DNA of 64,000 nucleotides, taken from NCBI GenBank assembly GCA_963920765.1, contig OY987251.1, forward strand, positions 6,636,501 to 6,700,500, read 5' to 3'. This DNA comes from Ulota crispa (lineage: Eukaryota > Streptophyta > Bryopsida > Orthotrichales > Orthotrichaceae). Position 1 is the first letter of the stretch. Each line of letters begins with the position of its first letter. The notes beneath the pieces are model-generated. The model did not search any database and was not told the origin of the DNA. It saw nothing but the letters and a program-made list of their open reading frames with translations. This document shows, piece after piece, positions 22,741-34,270 of the stretch. The position numbers were made by a program, and so were the translations under genes.

Positions 22741-23929
22741 AATAAATATCTTAAAGACACATCTATTATTTTTTTCATTATTTTCAATTAAATGTAACTC
22801 AATTTATTTTAAACCAACAACAACAAGTTGAGTATTGTAAGCTTACAAAGCTAAATCTTGTAAGTTAATATAATTAATAAAAATTAATAAATCTAAAAAT
22901 TTGAAATTTTTAAAAAAGATTAATGAAAAAAATCTAAACCTAATACCAATTTTTATTTTTGATAAAATTATAAATAAACAACTTTGTATTTTATCTTTAA
23001 GTTGATTTCAAAATTTTCATCACTTTATTTTTTTGATATAAAATATAGATTGTAAATTAAAAAATAAAGAAATAATTTTATGACATACAATTTAATGATC
23101 ATTTTAAATGCTCTTTTCTTGCAATAAAGTACATATTGAAAAGTACATTGTTTAAAAAAATGAAATACACTTAGTTAAAGCAAAAAAATTTGAAACAACC
23201 ATAAAGATTCAATTCCTTTGAAGTTCTTCAAGTTTTCCTTCATTTAAATTCTTTTCTACATGTTAACTTAAAATTGTAATACTAAAAGTTTTAAATTAAA
23301 CGCAAAATAAGATTAACTATATATATATATGTATATATATAAATAAGACATTCAAGTACAAACATGCCATTTTTATAAGCAAACTTAGCTTTTGTGCTAT
23401 ACTTAGGTTTAAGAAATTTTTCAAATATTTATATCAAAAGTTGCTTCTAAAAGACTATGTTCCACTGAATGATTTTTTAAATCGATCTCTACCTTTTCTC
23501 ATTTAGTTCTAACAATCAATTTCCTTTGAATATGAATTGGAAACGGCCAAGTTTCCTTTCATCTTGTGAATGAACCGGCATTTTTCTTTTCTATGCGCTG
23601 AATATCCTTTTGTAGTTAATTTATATCAGTCAAAAATAATAATAAAAGTTTAAAAAATATATATATGAACACAAAACAATCATTAAGTAATAAAATGTCT
23701 ATTACAAGAGTTGAACCTATAAACTTCTCAACCAGTTGATGATCATAGACTTAGCATTATTAAAATACAAAACTCAACATTTTTAAAAAGTGTGGCGTAT
23801 GGAGCTTTGTATTTTTGAAGGGCTCCTATCTAATGTATGCATTAAAACTGAAAGTCTTCAACATTAACATTACCTTTTTGTGCATTGTCTTCACCTATAC
23901 TAGCAAGATATAGTTTTGGTCTTGAATAA
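22741..23929. other. Very AT-rich DNA, no gene
   Basis: Runs of A/T and a (TA)n patch near 23320-23340. No credible coding region; may include the 3' flank of the decayed hAT element. Confidence 0.45.
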
Positions 23930-25960
23930 TCATGCCTGAATTATCTTGAATTTTTCCACAAAACAATAGCTGCAAGTAAAATATGGTTAACACTATTACT
24001 ACTAAAACCTTCTAAAGCAAGACACATGACACTATCAAGATGTTTGATCTTCAAATTATTCCTTACTCTGGTCTTAATACTATTTTGAACAAAAAATGTT
24101 CTTTCACACGTAGCAGTACTAACACTCTAAATCTTAGCAATTTCAGCCAAAATCAATAAGCTAGGATACTTCATCTAAAGTGAACGGCTCCAATCACTGT
24201 GACTCTATAAGTCACCAAACCCTTTATCTAATTATTTAGTAGTAGTTTGGAGTTTAAAAGCAAAGAACTTCCTTTTTGTTGCTGAAGAGCTAACTAAGGC
24301 TTCAAATTTCCTTTCTTGAAGCTCTAAATCCTGTCTATAATGGCCACACAACACATCCAACTCCAGAAACACTCTAACTAATTAAACCTGCTTACTTTGT
24401 AGGCATGTTAGAAGGATTAAAATCTTGAAAGGTCCAATTGTTCCATTATCAACAAAACGAGTTTCCAAAGTAATACAAACATGTTCAGCATAACATTTTT
24501 GAAAAGCAATGGCAGATTCTAAAATAGTTCCAATTTTATCTTTATTCATTTATACTATATGATATAGACATCCACATATTTCCGTTTGCATTTTTTTTAT
24601 ATAACCACCAGGTGGACCAAAATAAAAAAGAACATGATATCTTGTGTATACATTAAAAACAGCAGCATTCAAATCTATACAATCATCTATAAAAAAACAT
24701 TTGAATTTGTGTAATTTGTTTTAATTAAAGAATCAATACTTAAACCATTAACAAATTTGTATTAAAAAATTGTAGAAAAAAAGATAAATTATGTAAAATA
24801 TCAGCCAAAAAATAAAGAGCTTAAATAACTTTAAATGATTTTAATTTGCTAAATAACATAGGATTAGTGCCATTATCTTTTGTTGATGGTATATCCTTGG
24901 AATATACCAATACATTCTTCAAATTATTACAAAAGGCTAAAATTACTTGCCACATTGACAACTAACAGATTTTATGAAATTTTTTAGGGGTTTCTTTTTA
25001 ATCAAACAGCTCTTTTTGCAAATTTTGCAAATAAGACATCATCTTTGAAGCTTGTTTAAAATATGTAACTATTGGATTGATTAGGATATCAATTTCATTA
25101 GATAACAAAGAAGAACCATTATTTTTAGTTGCATCTAAAGAGGTAAGGTGGATCATATGTGCAACACAATGGACAGCAATAAAGTGGAGGTTTACCTTGT
25201 GTTTCAGCTAAGTGATAATTCTTGATTTGGATCTGACCATGACAACTGCTCCATTTGAACCAAAATTTAAAAATTTCTTAAAATTCAACTTCTATTCTCA
25301 TAAAGTAGATATCAGAGTATCATACATAAAAATAATTGTTTTTGCTATACACATTCAATCAGCCCTAAAAAGACACATGTAAGTATTCCATATTAAATGA
25401 AGGTAGCAAAAATAACCATATGACCAGTAATGAAAATATCTATTGAATGAAAATATCTATTGACTTATCTATCATAATGCAAAAATAATTTGAGTCTTTT
25501 ATTTTATCAATCATTTTTTTCTAAATTACATATGATTAAAGAAAAATTAGATATGATGATGACTTTTCATCATGGTACAAGTTTTTAGTAATGTATGCAT
25601 TCAAATATTCAAGTAATTTACACAAATCTAGAAACTTACAAAATGACATTGTTTCTCTACTTATAAAATAAGCAATTTAATAGAAAGAGCAAGTATTAAT
25701 AGTATCATCACATGTTTTATTATATTCTAAAATGACATTTTCTATTATTCTTGTACCAGATTGCATGGCCTAAGTTAACTTCCTATTCTCTTCAACTTTA
25801 TCATGATCTTGAAAAGATGAAACTTTAATATTTATTGAATTATGTTTTGTATAAATAGATTTGCCTCATTTCTCTCTTCATGTCTTGCAAAAGATTTTTT
25901 TTCTAAGGTATTAAACTCCGACCAATCAAATTATGTATACTATGCATCTTTTCATAATGA
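23930..25960 (-). pseudogene. Decayed hAT-superfamily transposase (TTF-finger/DUF4371 type)
   Basis: On the minus strand, pieces of a hAT transposase appear in the expected order with stops and frameshifts between them. Around 25860-25940 KKSFARHEERNEANLF recalls the N-terminal TTF region; around 25105-25265 GSNGAVVM and FIAVHCVAHMIHLTSLDA match the catalytic-domain block containing the CxxH-like HCVAH; around 24250-24410 LELDVLCGHYRQDLEL; around 23940-24175 the C-terminal dimerisation domain with KYPSLLILAEIAKI, STATCERTFFVQNSIKTR and VLWKN. An in-frame stop lies inside the last domain. Family assignment is from motif recognition; element ends were not found. Clearly not functional. Confidence 0.72.
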
Positions 25961-26339
25961 AACCATCTCTATAGGATTTATAGTTTTATTGCTACTAGAT
26001 GAGATACTGCATTCAATAATGAGGGTTTGGTCATTCTCATTCTAATTAGATTTCAGCATGTTTCTAATGCTCCTTTGACATTTAGCCATGATTACAAGGT
26101 ATGTGAAGTTCATTTTAAAATATAGAGTATAAAGATAATCTTGTAGAAAATAATAAGAACAAAAAACAATACCAATGATTGCTTGATATTTCTTAAACCC
26201 ATACCAAATAATCAAAAGCTTGGATTGAAGCTCTCCTACAAACTCCACACCTAAAATCAACTTCTAAGCAAAAGAAAATCAATAAGCTGCCTCAGCCAAA
26301 AACTCCTTCAATCAACTTCAGCAATGTTCAATTTGTGTA

Positions 26340-27030
26340 TTCTAAACTTGCAAAAGACAAACAAATAAAGAGTAAGAAAAACATCCAAGGAAAAAATTGC
26401 AAGACAACAAGCAAAAGTCGCAACATGAGCATAATGCAAGAGTTACAGCAAGTAGCAAGGAATAAACACTAGGACAAGTACTAGCAAACAAGGAGCAGTA
26501 GCAACAATGCATAAGCACTGATAGCAAGACAGAAGCGTCGGCAGCGGGGCATGAGCATCAACGATGGAGAGCTGTGACTTCGGTAGAAAGAAGCACGAGC
26601 AAGGACCAAGGAAGAGCAGAAGCAGTGAGCACAAAGAGGCATGGAAGAGCAGAGGGGGCATGGATGAACATAGAGGAGCAAAGAGGAGAGCAAAAAGCAG
26701 GAGCAAGAAACATGAGATTAGGCACTAGTGAACATGAACAACGAGGCATCAAGGAGCAAGAGAGACAAGGCAACGGGAGCATGAGTGACAAGGCACTAGG
26801 AGCAAAAGCAGAGCGAGCTACATGGGGAGCAAATCAAGAGCGGAGGGAGCCAAGAGCAAAGTGAGCCAATTAAATCAACACAAGATAGCATAGAACGAAC
26901 AAATATAAGCTAGGGGAGCAAGCAAAAACAAGTGAGAGGGAGCGAGCAAACACAAGCAAGAGGGAGCAAGCAAACACAAGCAAGAGGGAGCAAGCAACCA
27001 GAAGCGAGCAAGGATTGAGCGAGGAGGATG
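26340..27030. repeat. Purine-rich low-complexity DNA with a ~24-bp tandem repeat
   Basis: The plus strand is dominated by GAGCAA/AGCAAG words. At 26930-27000 the unit GAGGGAGCAAGCAAACACAA recurs about three times at 24-bp spacing. Open frames of 60-96 codons on both strands follow from the low complexity and are not genes. Confidence 0.7.
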
Positions 27031-27044
27031 CAAGAGACTACAAA

Positions 27045-27185
27045 GCGCCAGGCTGTGGGCTTGCAGGCAGGCAAGAGCAGCATCCTAGACCTGTTAGGTT
27101 AGGGTTTATTGGGCCCTAAGGCTGCGGGCTTGCAAGGAGGCAGGAGTGGCGCAGCAGACCCATTATGTTAGGGCTCACATGGAGC
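27045..27185. repeat. Imperfect ~75-bp direct repeat
   Basis: GCTGTGGGCTTGCAGGCAGG at 27050 is followed by GCTGCGGGCTTGCAAGGAGG at 27121, each ahead of CAGACC...TTAGGTTAGGG or a close variant. Higher G+C than surroundings. Confidence 0.6.
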
Positions 27186-28380
27186 GGGATAGCTTTAGCC
27201 CCAGCCATAACTCATCCGGCAATTAATAATTAGCTATCCTTAACTCTTTAAGTGACTTAGCAAAATCCAATTGCACCCTAGGCAGGTTCTTTAATATCCG
27301 TGTTTTGCAAATTCATTTAGCCAATTTTTGACTCATTTTGGAAAAAAACAGATAATGTTCCTTCTCATTTTTTTGTTATCTGGTTAATTTCTCCTTCATT
27401 CTTGTTTCATTCAGTTCTATTGCCTGAAGACTTGAAACCCAATTGGTTAAATTCCAATGTTGATCGGCTCATCTTCTACTAGCGGTTGATTCTTTTTGGA
27501 CCTTACGATGTAGTATAAAAACTACTTGACATGGTTATAAACTTTTACTATTTTCTTTAAAATCTTTTGTTGAGCCTTTGTATCTCAATACTTCTTATAT
27601 CATATGCATTAAGGTACTTCAAACTAATAAAACACCATACTAAACTATTAACATCTTTGGTTTTAAACTATACACGTTATGTCTTTATAATGAAACTCAA
27701 AATTTTATCTTTGAACCATGTTGTGATCAAAAAATAATCAAAAGAGAAGGTAAATGACACAAAGTTAGGGTTAAAGCTTAGAAATGAGTTGGCAAGCAAG
27801 ATAAATTGTAAATAAAAACGGGCATCCATTGCTCTTGAGTCATGCAAGAAATACGGTGTTCAGAGGAAGCTAGTACACAATTGCAAAAAAAGATGACATA
27901 TACAGCTTGAAGAAGAGAAGAAGAGAGAAGAGAAGAATTCATGTAAGCTTGAGAAACAAACTATCTTTGAAAAACAAGCAAGACTTTGAGATAGTTGACA
28001 CTTGAGGAAAATTTAGTTGAGAGTTCACATGTTTAAGACATGAACCAGAGTTGACCTAGTTAACCTATAAACCAAGAATCCCTTTATCCCGATTTCCTTT
28101 GCAATTCACTACCTAAATAAACCCCTATAAAACTTTGTCAAATGAACTCAATTCAGCCTAACATCAAATCTGTAGAGTGTAGATCTTGCAAACTCTCCTT
28201 GCCAACTAGAACCCTGTCTCTCCTACAAGGCTTCGATCACACATGCAATCCCTCAATAACCAAGATCAAACTCTTGAAATTTTTGGCGCATGTTATCCAT
28301 CATAATCCTGCACTTACAGGACACTCTCACAAGTTTGAAGAGAGAAAAAGCACAACAACAATAGCAACAATACAAAGTGC
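27186..28380. other. Intergenic DNA, no gene recognised
   Basis: No open frame resembling a protein, no strong inverted repeats. The 84-codon frame at 28142-28396 has no recognisable feature. Confidence 0.4.
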
Positions 28381-28542
28381 AGTAGTGCTTGGCTAAGATG
28401 AACCTTTATAAGAAACACACTTCTCTAAGATGACTATCCGTGTTGGTTGGAGGAGCTCCAAGGGATACTTGGCTACAATGAATTCTTTCCTAAGATGAAT
28501 TTTTATTCTGTTCGGATACCTTCATCTTAGTCAAGCACTACT
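28381..28542. mobile_element. Short inverted-repeat element, ~160 bp
   Basis: AGTAGTGCTTGGCTAAGATG at the left and CATCTTAGTCAAGCACTACT at the right form a near-perfect 20-bp inverted repeat. Confidence 0.7.
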
Positions 28543-28628
28543 ATAGTAGGTTCTGAGGAATAATTGGCACTGGGATATTCCAAAACCCTTTTTCATCCGA
28601 CACGGAATGCTTGACAATGTATGACAAC

Positions 28629-28884
28629 AACACCATATTCATTAAAATGGGAGATTGGGCACCTCTCAAAATAACCATGTTGATCTCAACCTAAATCTGC
28701 AATTTCCATTAATAGTAGAGTTTTGAGTTGAATTGACATAATATCTTCTAATTTTAGGTCAATTTTGAAAGGTTTTATTACAATTTAGCTCAAATCAAGC
28801 TAAATTGGAATAAAACTTTTCAAAATTGACCTTTCAATTACCTCTTAATTTAGTGGAAATCTCCCATTTTAATGAATATGGTGT
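28629..28884. mobile_element. Palindromic MITE, ~255 bp
   Basis: CACCATATTCATTAAAATGG pairs with CCATTTTAATGAATATGGTG. A second internal palindrome pairs TCAATTTTGAAAGGTTTTA with AAAACTTTTCAAAATTGA around 28760-28830. Confidence 0.8.
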
Positions 28885-28971
28885 TCAACACTATTTGTCT
28901 CCTGTAAATGTTCTTAGAACTACAGTAACTCATCATTCTCAATTGCCATAAAACTTCTCAACTAAAGTGCC

Positions 28972-29380
28972 AAAGGTAGGTGCACCCATACTGCACATTT
29001 AAGGGTTTGGGGTACCTCAAGGTCAAGGAATTCAGGAAAAAAATCTGTAATGTTAGCCTTTCAACAAGCTCTCATAGAAAGTAATATTTGTGAGAAATAA
29101 CATTGTAGATTATTTTATATAAAAGGGCAAAGTTGCAACTCATAGGATCCCTATTAGCAACTCTAAACTACCCTTGAAACTACTTGGATGTGTTCCCATA
29201 GTGGCACTAGATGGTCGCAATCCCAACTGTCCCAAAGTAGCTTAGCAATTGACATATGGCAGAATTTGCTTGTGCAAGTGGCATTCACTGCTCCACTATG
29301 GATTCAATAGTGGGTGGAGAAAACCTCAAAACTAGGGTGCAAAATTGGGGAGTGAGCGGAGAAGGGTGCACCTACCTTTA
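28972..29380. mobile_element. MITE family A variant, ~410 bp
   Basis: AAAGGTAGGTGCACCCATAC at the left and GGGTGCACCTACCTTT at the right. The interior is not obviously shared with the other family A copies. Confidence 0.7.
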
Positions 29381-30296
29381 ACACAATGACGTGCCGTCAT
29401 TGTGCTTTTGTTTCTAGGTTCCCAGCACCTCCATAAATTGCTAACTCTTACTTAGCTATGGCCATCTTTGAGCCATGGCGGGGGAGGCAATCCACAAAGC
29501 TTCATTCCATCACACTGCCATGGACAGTGAAACCAAAAAAACCTGGTGAAACCAAAAGTAAAACAAAGACTAATAACGGACAAAATACCAAACCAAATCC
29601 CAACGGTCAAAAAACTGTGAACTATTTTGATACCAAAATCCAAATCCACAAAACACAAGTAACATAAACCCCCGCTCGGAAAATGCTAGTTCATTTGCGG
29701 GGTGGCTTCTATACCGCAATCTGCGCAATTAAGCAATTTTCTCCACGAAATCGGGCATTATATTTTTCTCATTTAGAAATGACTTCATCCAACTACTACA
29801 TCATGACATTCATCGGATTAAGCATTTTCCCAGCTGCGTTTATGCAAGGCAATGCTGTTATTGTCGGGCATTTTGCGAAAAAAATTGGCCTTCTCATCAG
29901 GCTCCGCCCTCCTCGTCGACCCTTTTTTTTTGCAAAATGCCCTCCTTTGGCGGCATTGCCCTATATAGAAATGGTTTCAAACAAGTGACAAAAGCATAAG
30001 AAAGGTGCGTATTGTTGTTGTTGCTGCTACTGTTGTGTAACCCGCATGCTTACTTTCTTACGGCCAATGGCAAAACAGAAGGACACACCCCGGCACGTAA
30101 GAGAGTCAACACTAAAACTTATAACTCATAGGAAGAGCCGTCCACATAGAAAAAGAAAGGAAAAATCTATACCCAAAGAAAAGACAAAGAAGGACAAGGG
30201 AAAATCACAAAACTTACTAAGTTTAATTTATGAAAAAAACAGAGGAAAGAGTCAAAGAACAAAAGAATGACTTGCTTTCCCGACTTACTAAGTTAC
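29381..30296. other. Unassigned region with a GC-richer patch and a hairpin
   Basis: 29640-29990 is richer in G+C than its surroundings. At 29866-29942 GGGCATTTTGCGAAAAAAA pairs with TTTTTTTGCAAAATGCCC around a loop of about 40 bases. An open frame of 101 codons crosses it but has no recognisable domain. Could be a decayed element, or an unrecognised non-coding RNA. Confidence 0.35.
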
Positions 30297-31234
30297 TTAA
30301 CCTTTAAAGGACCGTTGTCCCTTTGGGGAACAATTGGGATTTTGGGCATGTACCTATGGTTAAACTACTTTGTGTAATTTTTTGAAACTTTTATGGAAGA
30401 TGGGGTATTCAAAGATCTATGTGGGCATTTAATTTTTTTCTCATTTTGACATTCAACAAAGAAGTTATGCAAGAATTTTTGCTGCCCTCCCTCCCTTGGG
30501 CAATCCAAGCAGCCCAAAAACTTCTTAAAAATTGCATTTTAAAAAGATAAAAATCTTAAATTGGTTCTTTGGATTTTTTTAATGTGTGGGAAGCTTTGAA
30601 TCATTCCATTTCAATCACTAAGATGAAAGTTATGAGATGTTTTAGTTTGTGGGCAGTTATGGATCTTCTACTCTAAAGTAAACTTTGAAGTCTTTTATTT
30701 TCTTCTACTTTCAATATTTTGGATCAAAAACTAAACCTAAGGACATAGATTGTTTGCTACAACATTATAACCATTGGGATTTGTGTATTTCATTTCAGTA
30801 ATTAAATTCTTAACAATTTAGTGATTTTACTCATTCTCTACTTCTTCTTATTTACTATTTTTTCCCATGTGTTGTATAGTTCCAATTGATTTGAAAATTC
30901 TCCCACACATGTCGAACTTGGTCTTCTACATGGAAAAAATAAATCTCACCTTTGTGAAGAGCAATTTTTTCATGTAAGAGTGGTCAAAAGCTTCTAATTT
31001 TGTTGGACAGCATGGAAAAATACATTTTTTTTCACTTTAGATGTAAATATCTCCCTCCTCTCCATCTAGAATGACCTGATGTTTTTCCCACAAGTACCTC
31101 TTCTAGTCTAAAGCAAAATCCTACGGTTGGATTTCCCAAAAAAAAAAAAAAAACCTATCTTCTTACTCATCCCTAGAAGTGGCAGTTTCTAATGATTTTG
31201 ACAAAAAAAAAGGGCTTGGTCTTTTAGGGGTTAA
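30297..31234. mobile_element. TTAA-flanked, CC-ended element, long subfamily, 938 bp
   Basis: TTAACCTTTAAAGGACCGTTG at 30297 and GGTCTTTTAGGGGTTAA at 31234. Shares its interior (GGGATTTTGGGCATGTAC, TCTTCTACATGGAAAAAATA, AAGTGGCAGTTT) with 37799-38758 in the same orientation and with 44511-45425 in the opposite one. No transposase frame. Confidence 0.82.
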
Positions 31235-31294
31235 TTGCCAGGTCATCTCCTTCTCCTTAGTCCTTAACCTTGAAGTTTTGCAATAAATTTTAAA

Positions 31295-31708
31295 GGGACA
31301 GACTAGGGAGACACTCCTCAGTTGCTAGGGAGACATCCCCTATAGCCCAACCTATTAAATTTGAGATTATTTTTATGCCAAAATAATAAATAAAATTAAA
31401 ACAATATTTTAGCGCACATTTGCATATGCAAGCGTTGCAAATATACAACAAATATGTCTCATTTGTGACATGGTCAAGAGCTAAACTTACAAACAGAAAG
31501 AATGATTAATTTTAACACTTGACCATGTCACAAATGAGACATCTTTGTTATATGTTTGCAATGCTTGTAGATGCAAATGTGTGCTTAAATATTGTTTTGA
31601 TTTTATTTCTTATTTTGACGTAACAATAATCTCAAATTTAATAGGTTGAGCTATATGGGGTGTCTCCCTTGCAACTGGGGGGGGGGGGGTGTCTCCCTAG
31701 TTTGTCCC
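31295..31708. mobile_element. Long foldback element, ~410 bp
   Basis: Nearly the whole element is one palindrome: GACTAGGGAGACAC pairs with GTGTCTCCCTAGTTTG, and the inner arms pair TGTCTCATTTGTGACATGGTC with GACCATGTCACAAATGAGAC. A G11-like run interrupts the right arm at about 31678-31689. Confidence 0.82.
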
Positions 31709-31858
31709 ATTTTAAATGGCAATAAGTATCTAAATGTACTATACCTCCATTTCTTAGCCAAGATTGTTTAGATCTCAAAGAAAAGCTAGAATCAGTCTTC
31801 CCGTGGATCCACAAGTGGAATTTTCGCCTCTTTTGTGACATGTTGCAAAAACTATGAG

Positions 31859-32213
31859 TAAGGTACAAACACTCATAGCCATGAGTGTACCCATTTTAAG
31901 TTAATAAACTTGGTGGTTATGGGAACTTAGGTAATGGTTATGGGTAATAGAGTGATGGTTGTAGGTGACTTGCATGATGGTTTAGAGAACCCCATCCTGT
32001 TATTTTAGCATCTCTTACTCACAGCCATGAATTTTCAGTGATTTTGGATTTTGAAATTTTTTTGGGAACAAATGCTTGCAATTGGAACTTTAAAATTGAT
32101 CCCAATATTTTTCATTCCTCCTTGCTAACTTAGCAATATTATTTTCAAACTTGTTTGATTAGGATATATACCCTATAATGCTTAAACTGACGCTTATGAG
32201 TGTTCCTACCTTA
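31859..32213. mobile_element. MITE family A, just upstream of the flippase gene
   Basis: TAAGGTACAAACACTCATAG and TATGAGTGTTCCTACCTTA ends. It contains CTTAAACTGACGCTTATGAG at 32181, one of two empty versions of the TTAA site filled at 5999-6239. It ends about 125 bp upstream of the proposed flippase start. Confidence 0.78.
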
Positions 32214-33974
32214 AGTTACGTTTCAGTTGGAATGTCGGTGCGGAGGAACTCGGGATTTCTGTGCTTGCGAGAAAACATGAAACCCTAATTCTTGCGTAGA
32301 ACTTCGAAGGGTAAAGGAAGTTACTGTTCGAGAAGAAATGGATAGTTTCGGACTCCGGGAGTACTGGAGTAGATTCTGTATTTCTTTTTCTTTCTCGAGG
32401 TAATTCTTTCTCGGGAAAATTGTATGGATGGATACCCCTGAAGTTTGCTATATTTGTATAGGTAAGTTACCTCTGGTTTTTTAGAAACTGCACACATACC
32501 CTTGTACCATAACTTTTAGGAGCTTGTTCTATTGTGTGTGCCACTTCCTTCTCTCTTTGTGTGCGTGTTGTTTCATTTTATTTTATTGCACTCCTTGTTT
32601 TGACATTGGTCATGAAGGAAGTAGCTTGCACAACAAAAAAAAAATGCTTGAAAATTATGATCCAAGGGTATTTGTGCAATTTCTAAAAAACCAAGGGTAC
32701 CTACACAAATATAACAAATTTTGGGGCTATCCATAAAATTCTCCCTTCTTTCTTTGTTCCCATTAGGTTTGTTAATGCCGGGATCCACAAGTGGAAATAC
32801 AATTTCATGTGAGTTATGCAAAGGTTATGTTGGATTTTAAGTGCATAGTGCAAGTTACCATAAACCAACATTTTTTTGGCCAAAGTTGTTAAATAGTTGA
32901 CAACTTTGAACACCAATAATCTTACAATATTTTCAATTTCTTTTTGCAACTTTTGTCCTAAGATCTTCTTGCTTATAGTTACAAAGAGTTTCAACTTATT
33001 GAAGGGTGTTATGAAGAGCTCAGATGATTGTTGGGTCTTTGTTGCTTTAAGATACCATAGTGAAATCAAGGCTTTTTATACTATTGAATGCCTTAATTCT
33101 TGGGAGGAGTAAAATGCAATGAATTAGGTCATGATACAATTGTTCTTGTGTATTTTGTAATTTTGGAATCTAATTACATGTTCCTCTCTTTTTCAAGCAA
33201 TGAATGTGTTTGTGTTTTTTTCATCAATTTTGTAGGTGAATCCATGAAGATAACTACAATTTCTTGTGAGTTGTTGCAAAAACTATGCTGGATTTTCAAT
33301 TTTGGTGAAATCAAGGCTTTTGTTCATTTAAAAATTCTAATTTTTGCAGAGATTAGAAGTAATGTGTTCAATGTAATGGTACATTGGTTTTGTATGCTTT
33401 CTTTTATTTTGGAAGTTAACTTTTGAGATTTTTCTCTTTCTTGTTATCCTTTGTGGCGGATTTTTCTATATATGTTGCTTGTTTTTTTTTTACACTAGTT
33501 TAGCATGTTGTATGAATGATAAGCACAAATGTCATTTTTCATGATGTGAATAGGATAAAGGATTTGAATACTAATTTTGTTTATATGGATTTGCAAATTG
33601 GACCATTGTTGGACTATTAGATTCTGCAACACAACAAACTTGAAACAAACAAATGGCATTAGCTTCAAGTTCTTCGGCAAAACAATTGTTGCATTATTAA
33701 ACAACTAATAACCAACCTTTGATTAAATGGCAGTATCCTATGTGTTGATGATTTTGTCTTGCTTCTTGCTACAACACAATTTTGATGCTTGCAAATTGTT
33801 GTGTATACATATTTGTAAATTGGGCACCTAAATAGCATATTTATTTAACGAATTGATCTTGAAAAAAAATCTTTGACATTGAAGACTACTTATCGACGTC
33901 AAAAACTAAACAAAAATGTAGAAGAGATTCCAAAAGCAAAGAGCTTTAGTTGCTTTCTAGAACAAGCTTTCAAG
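32214..33974 (+). CDS. Tentative 5' exons of the P4-ATPase gene
   Basis: Two candidates precede the secure part of the flippase. 32214-32399 has the higher G+C and telo-box (AAACCCTAAT) expected of a leader and holds an ATG at 32338 starting MDSFGLREYWSRF, with a donor CTCGAG|GTAATTC after 62 coding bases (phase 2). An open stretch ending AGCTTTCAAG|GTGATAA at 33974 could encode part of ...SFSCFLEQAFK and would join in phase 0 to the exon at 34271; its acceptor is unclear (after 33884, or within the AG-rich part at 33940-33950). There is no homology to confirm either, since P4-ATPase N-termini vary. Family C element 32413-32745 lies between them. Confidence 0.35.
32413..32745. mobile_element. 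Foldback MITE family C, first flippase intron
   Basis: GGGAAAATTGTATGGATGGATACC at the left mirrors GGGGCTATCCATAAAATTCTCCC at the right. It starts 13 bp after the proposed first-exon donor. Confidence 0.8.
32746..33884. other. Flippase 5' region, repeat-derived sequence, no clear exon
   Basis: Contains two diverged copies of a sequence (GGATCCACAAGTGGAAAT near 32780; GAATCCATGAAGATAACTAC near 33238) also present at 31806. Several open frames of 70-122 codons have no recognisable domain. Confidence 0.4.
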
Positions 33975-34270
33975 GTGATAATCCTTTGTCCAATCTTTTA
34001 TTAAAAAATACTTGTTTCTATAATTTTTCTAATTAATATACTAGTTTCTTCTTCAAATTTCTAAAGTTTATACAAATTATGTTATCAGATCAATTCTATT
34101 GATATTTTTCAATTTTGGTAAATTTTTACTAAATCTATATGCGCTCTTTCATTACTAATATACAAAACCCATTTTAGATCCAAAAAACTTAGTTGGGAAT
34201 GGATTTTATGACTATGAATTAATTAAATTTTTATGAAATTTCCAACATTGTAAACCCATATTGGTTGCAG

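Noticed and set aside
26443..26864. Overlapping open frames on both strands, 60-96 codons
   Set aside because: Produced by GAGCAA/AGCAAG low-complexity DNA; compositionally biased and without domains.
29683..29988. 101-codon open frame over the GC-richer patch
   Set aside because: No recognisable domain; crosses a hairpin with long A/T arms; no splice or leader context.
32701..33069. 122-codon minus-strand open frame in the flippase 5' region
   Set aside because: Starts in a foldback MITE arm and continues through repeat DNA; no protein similarity recognised.
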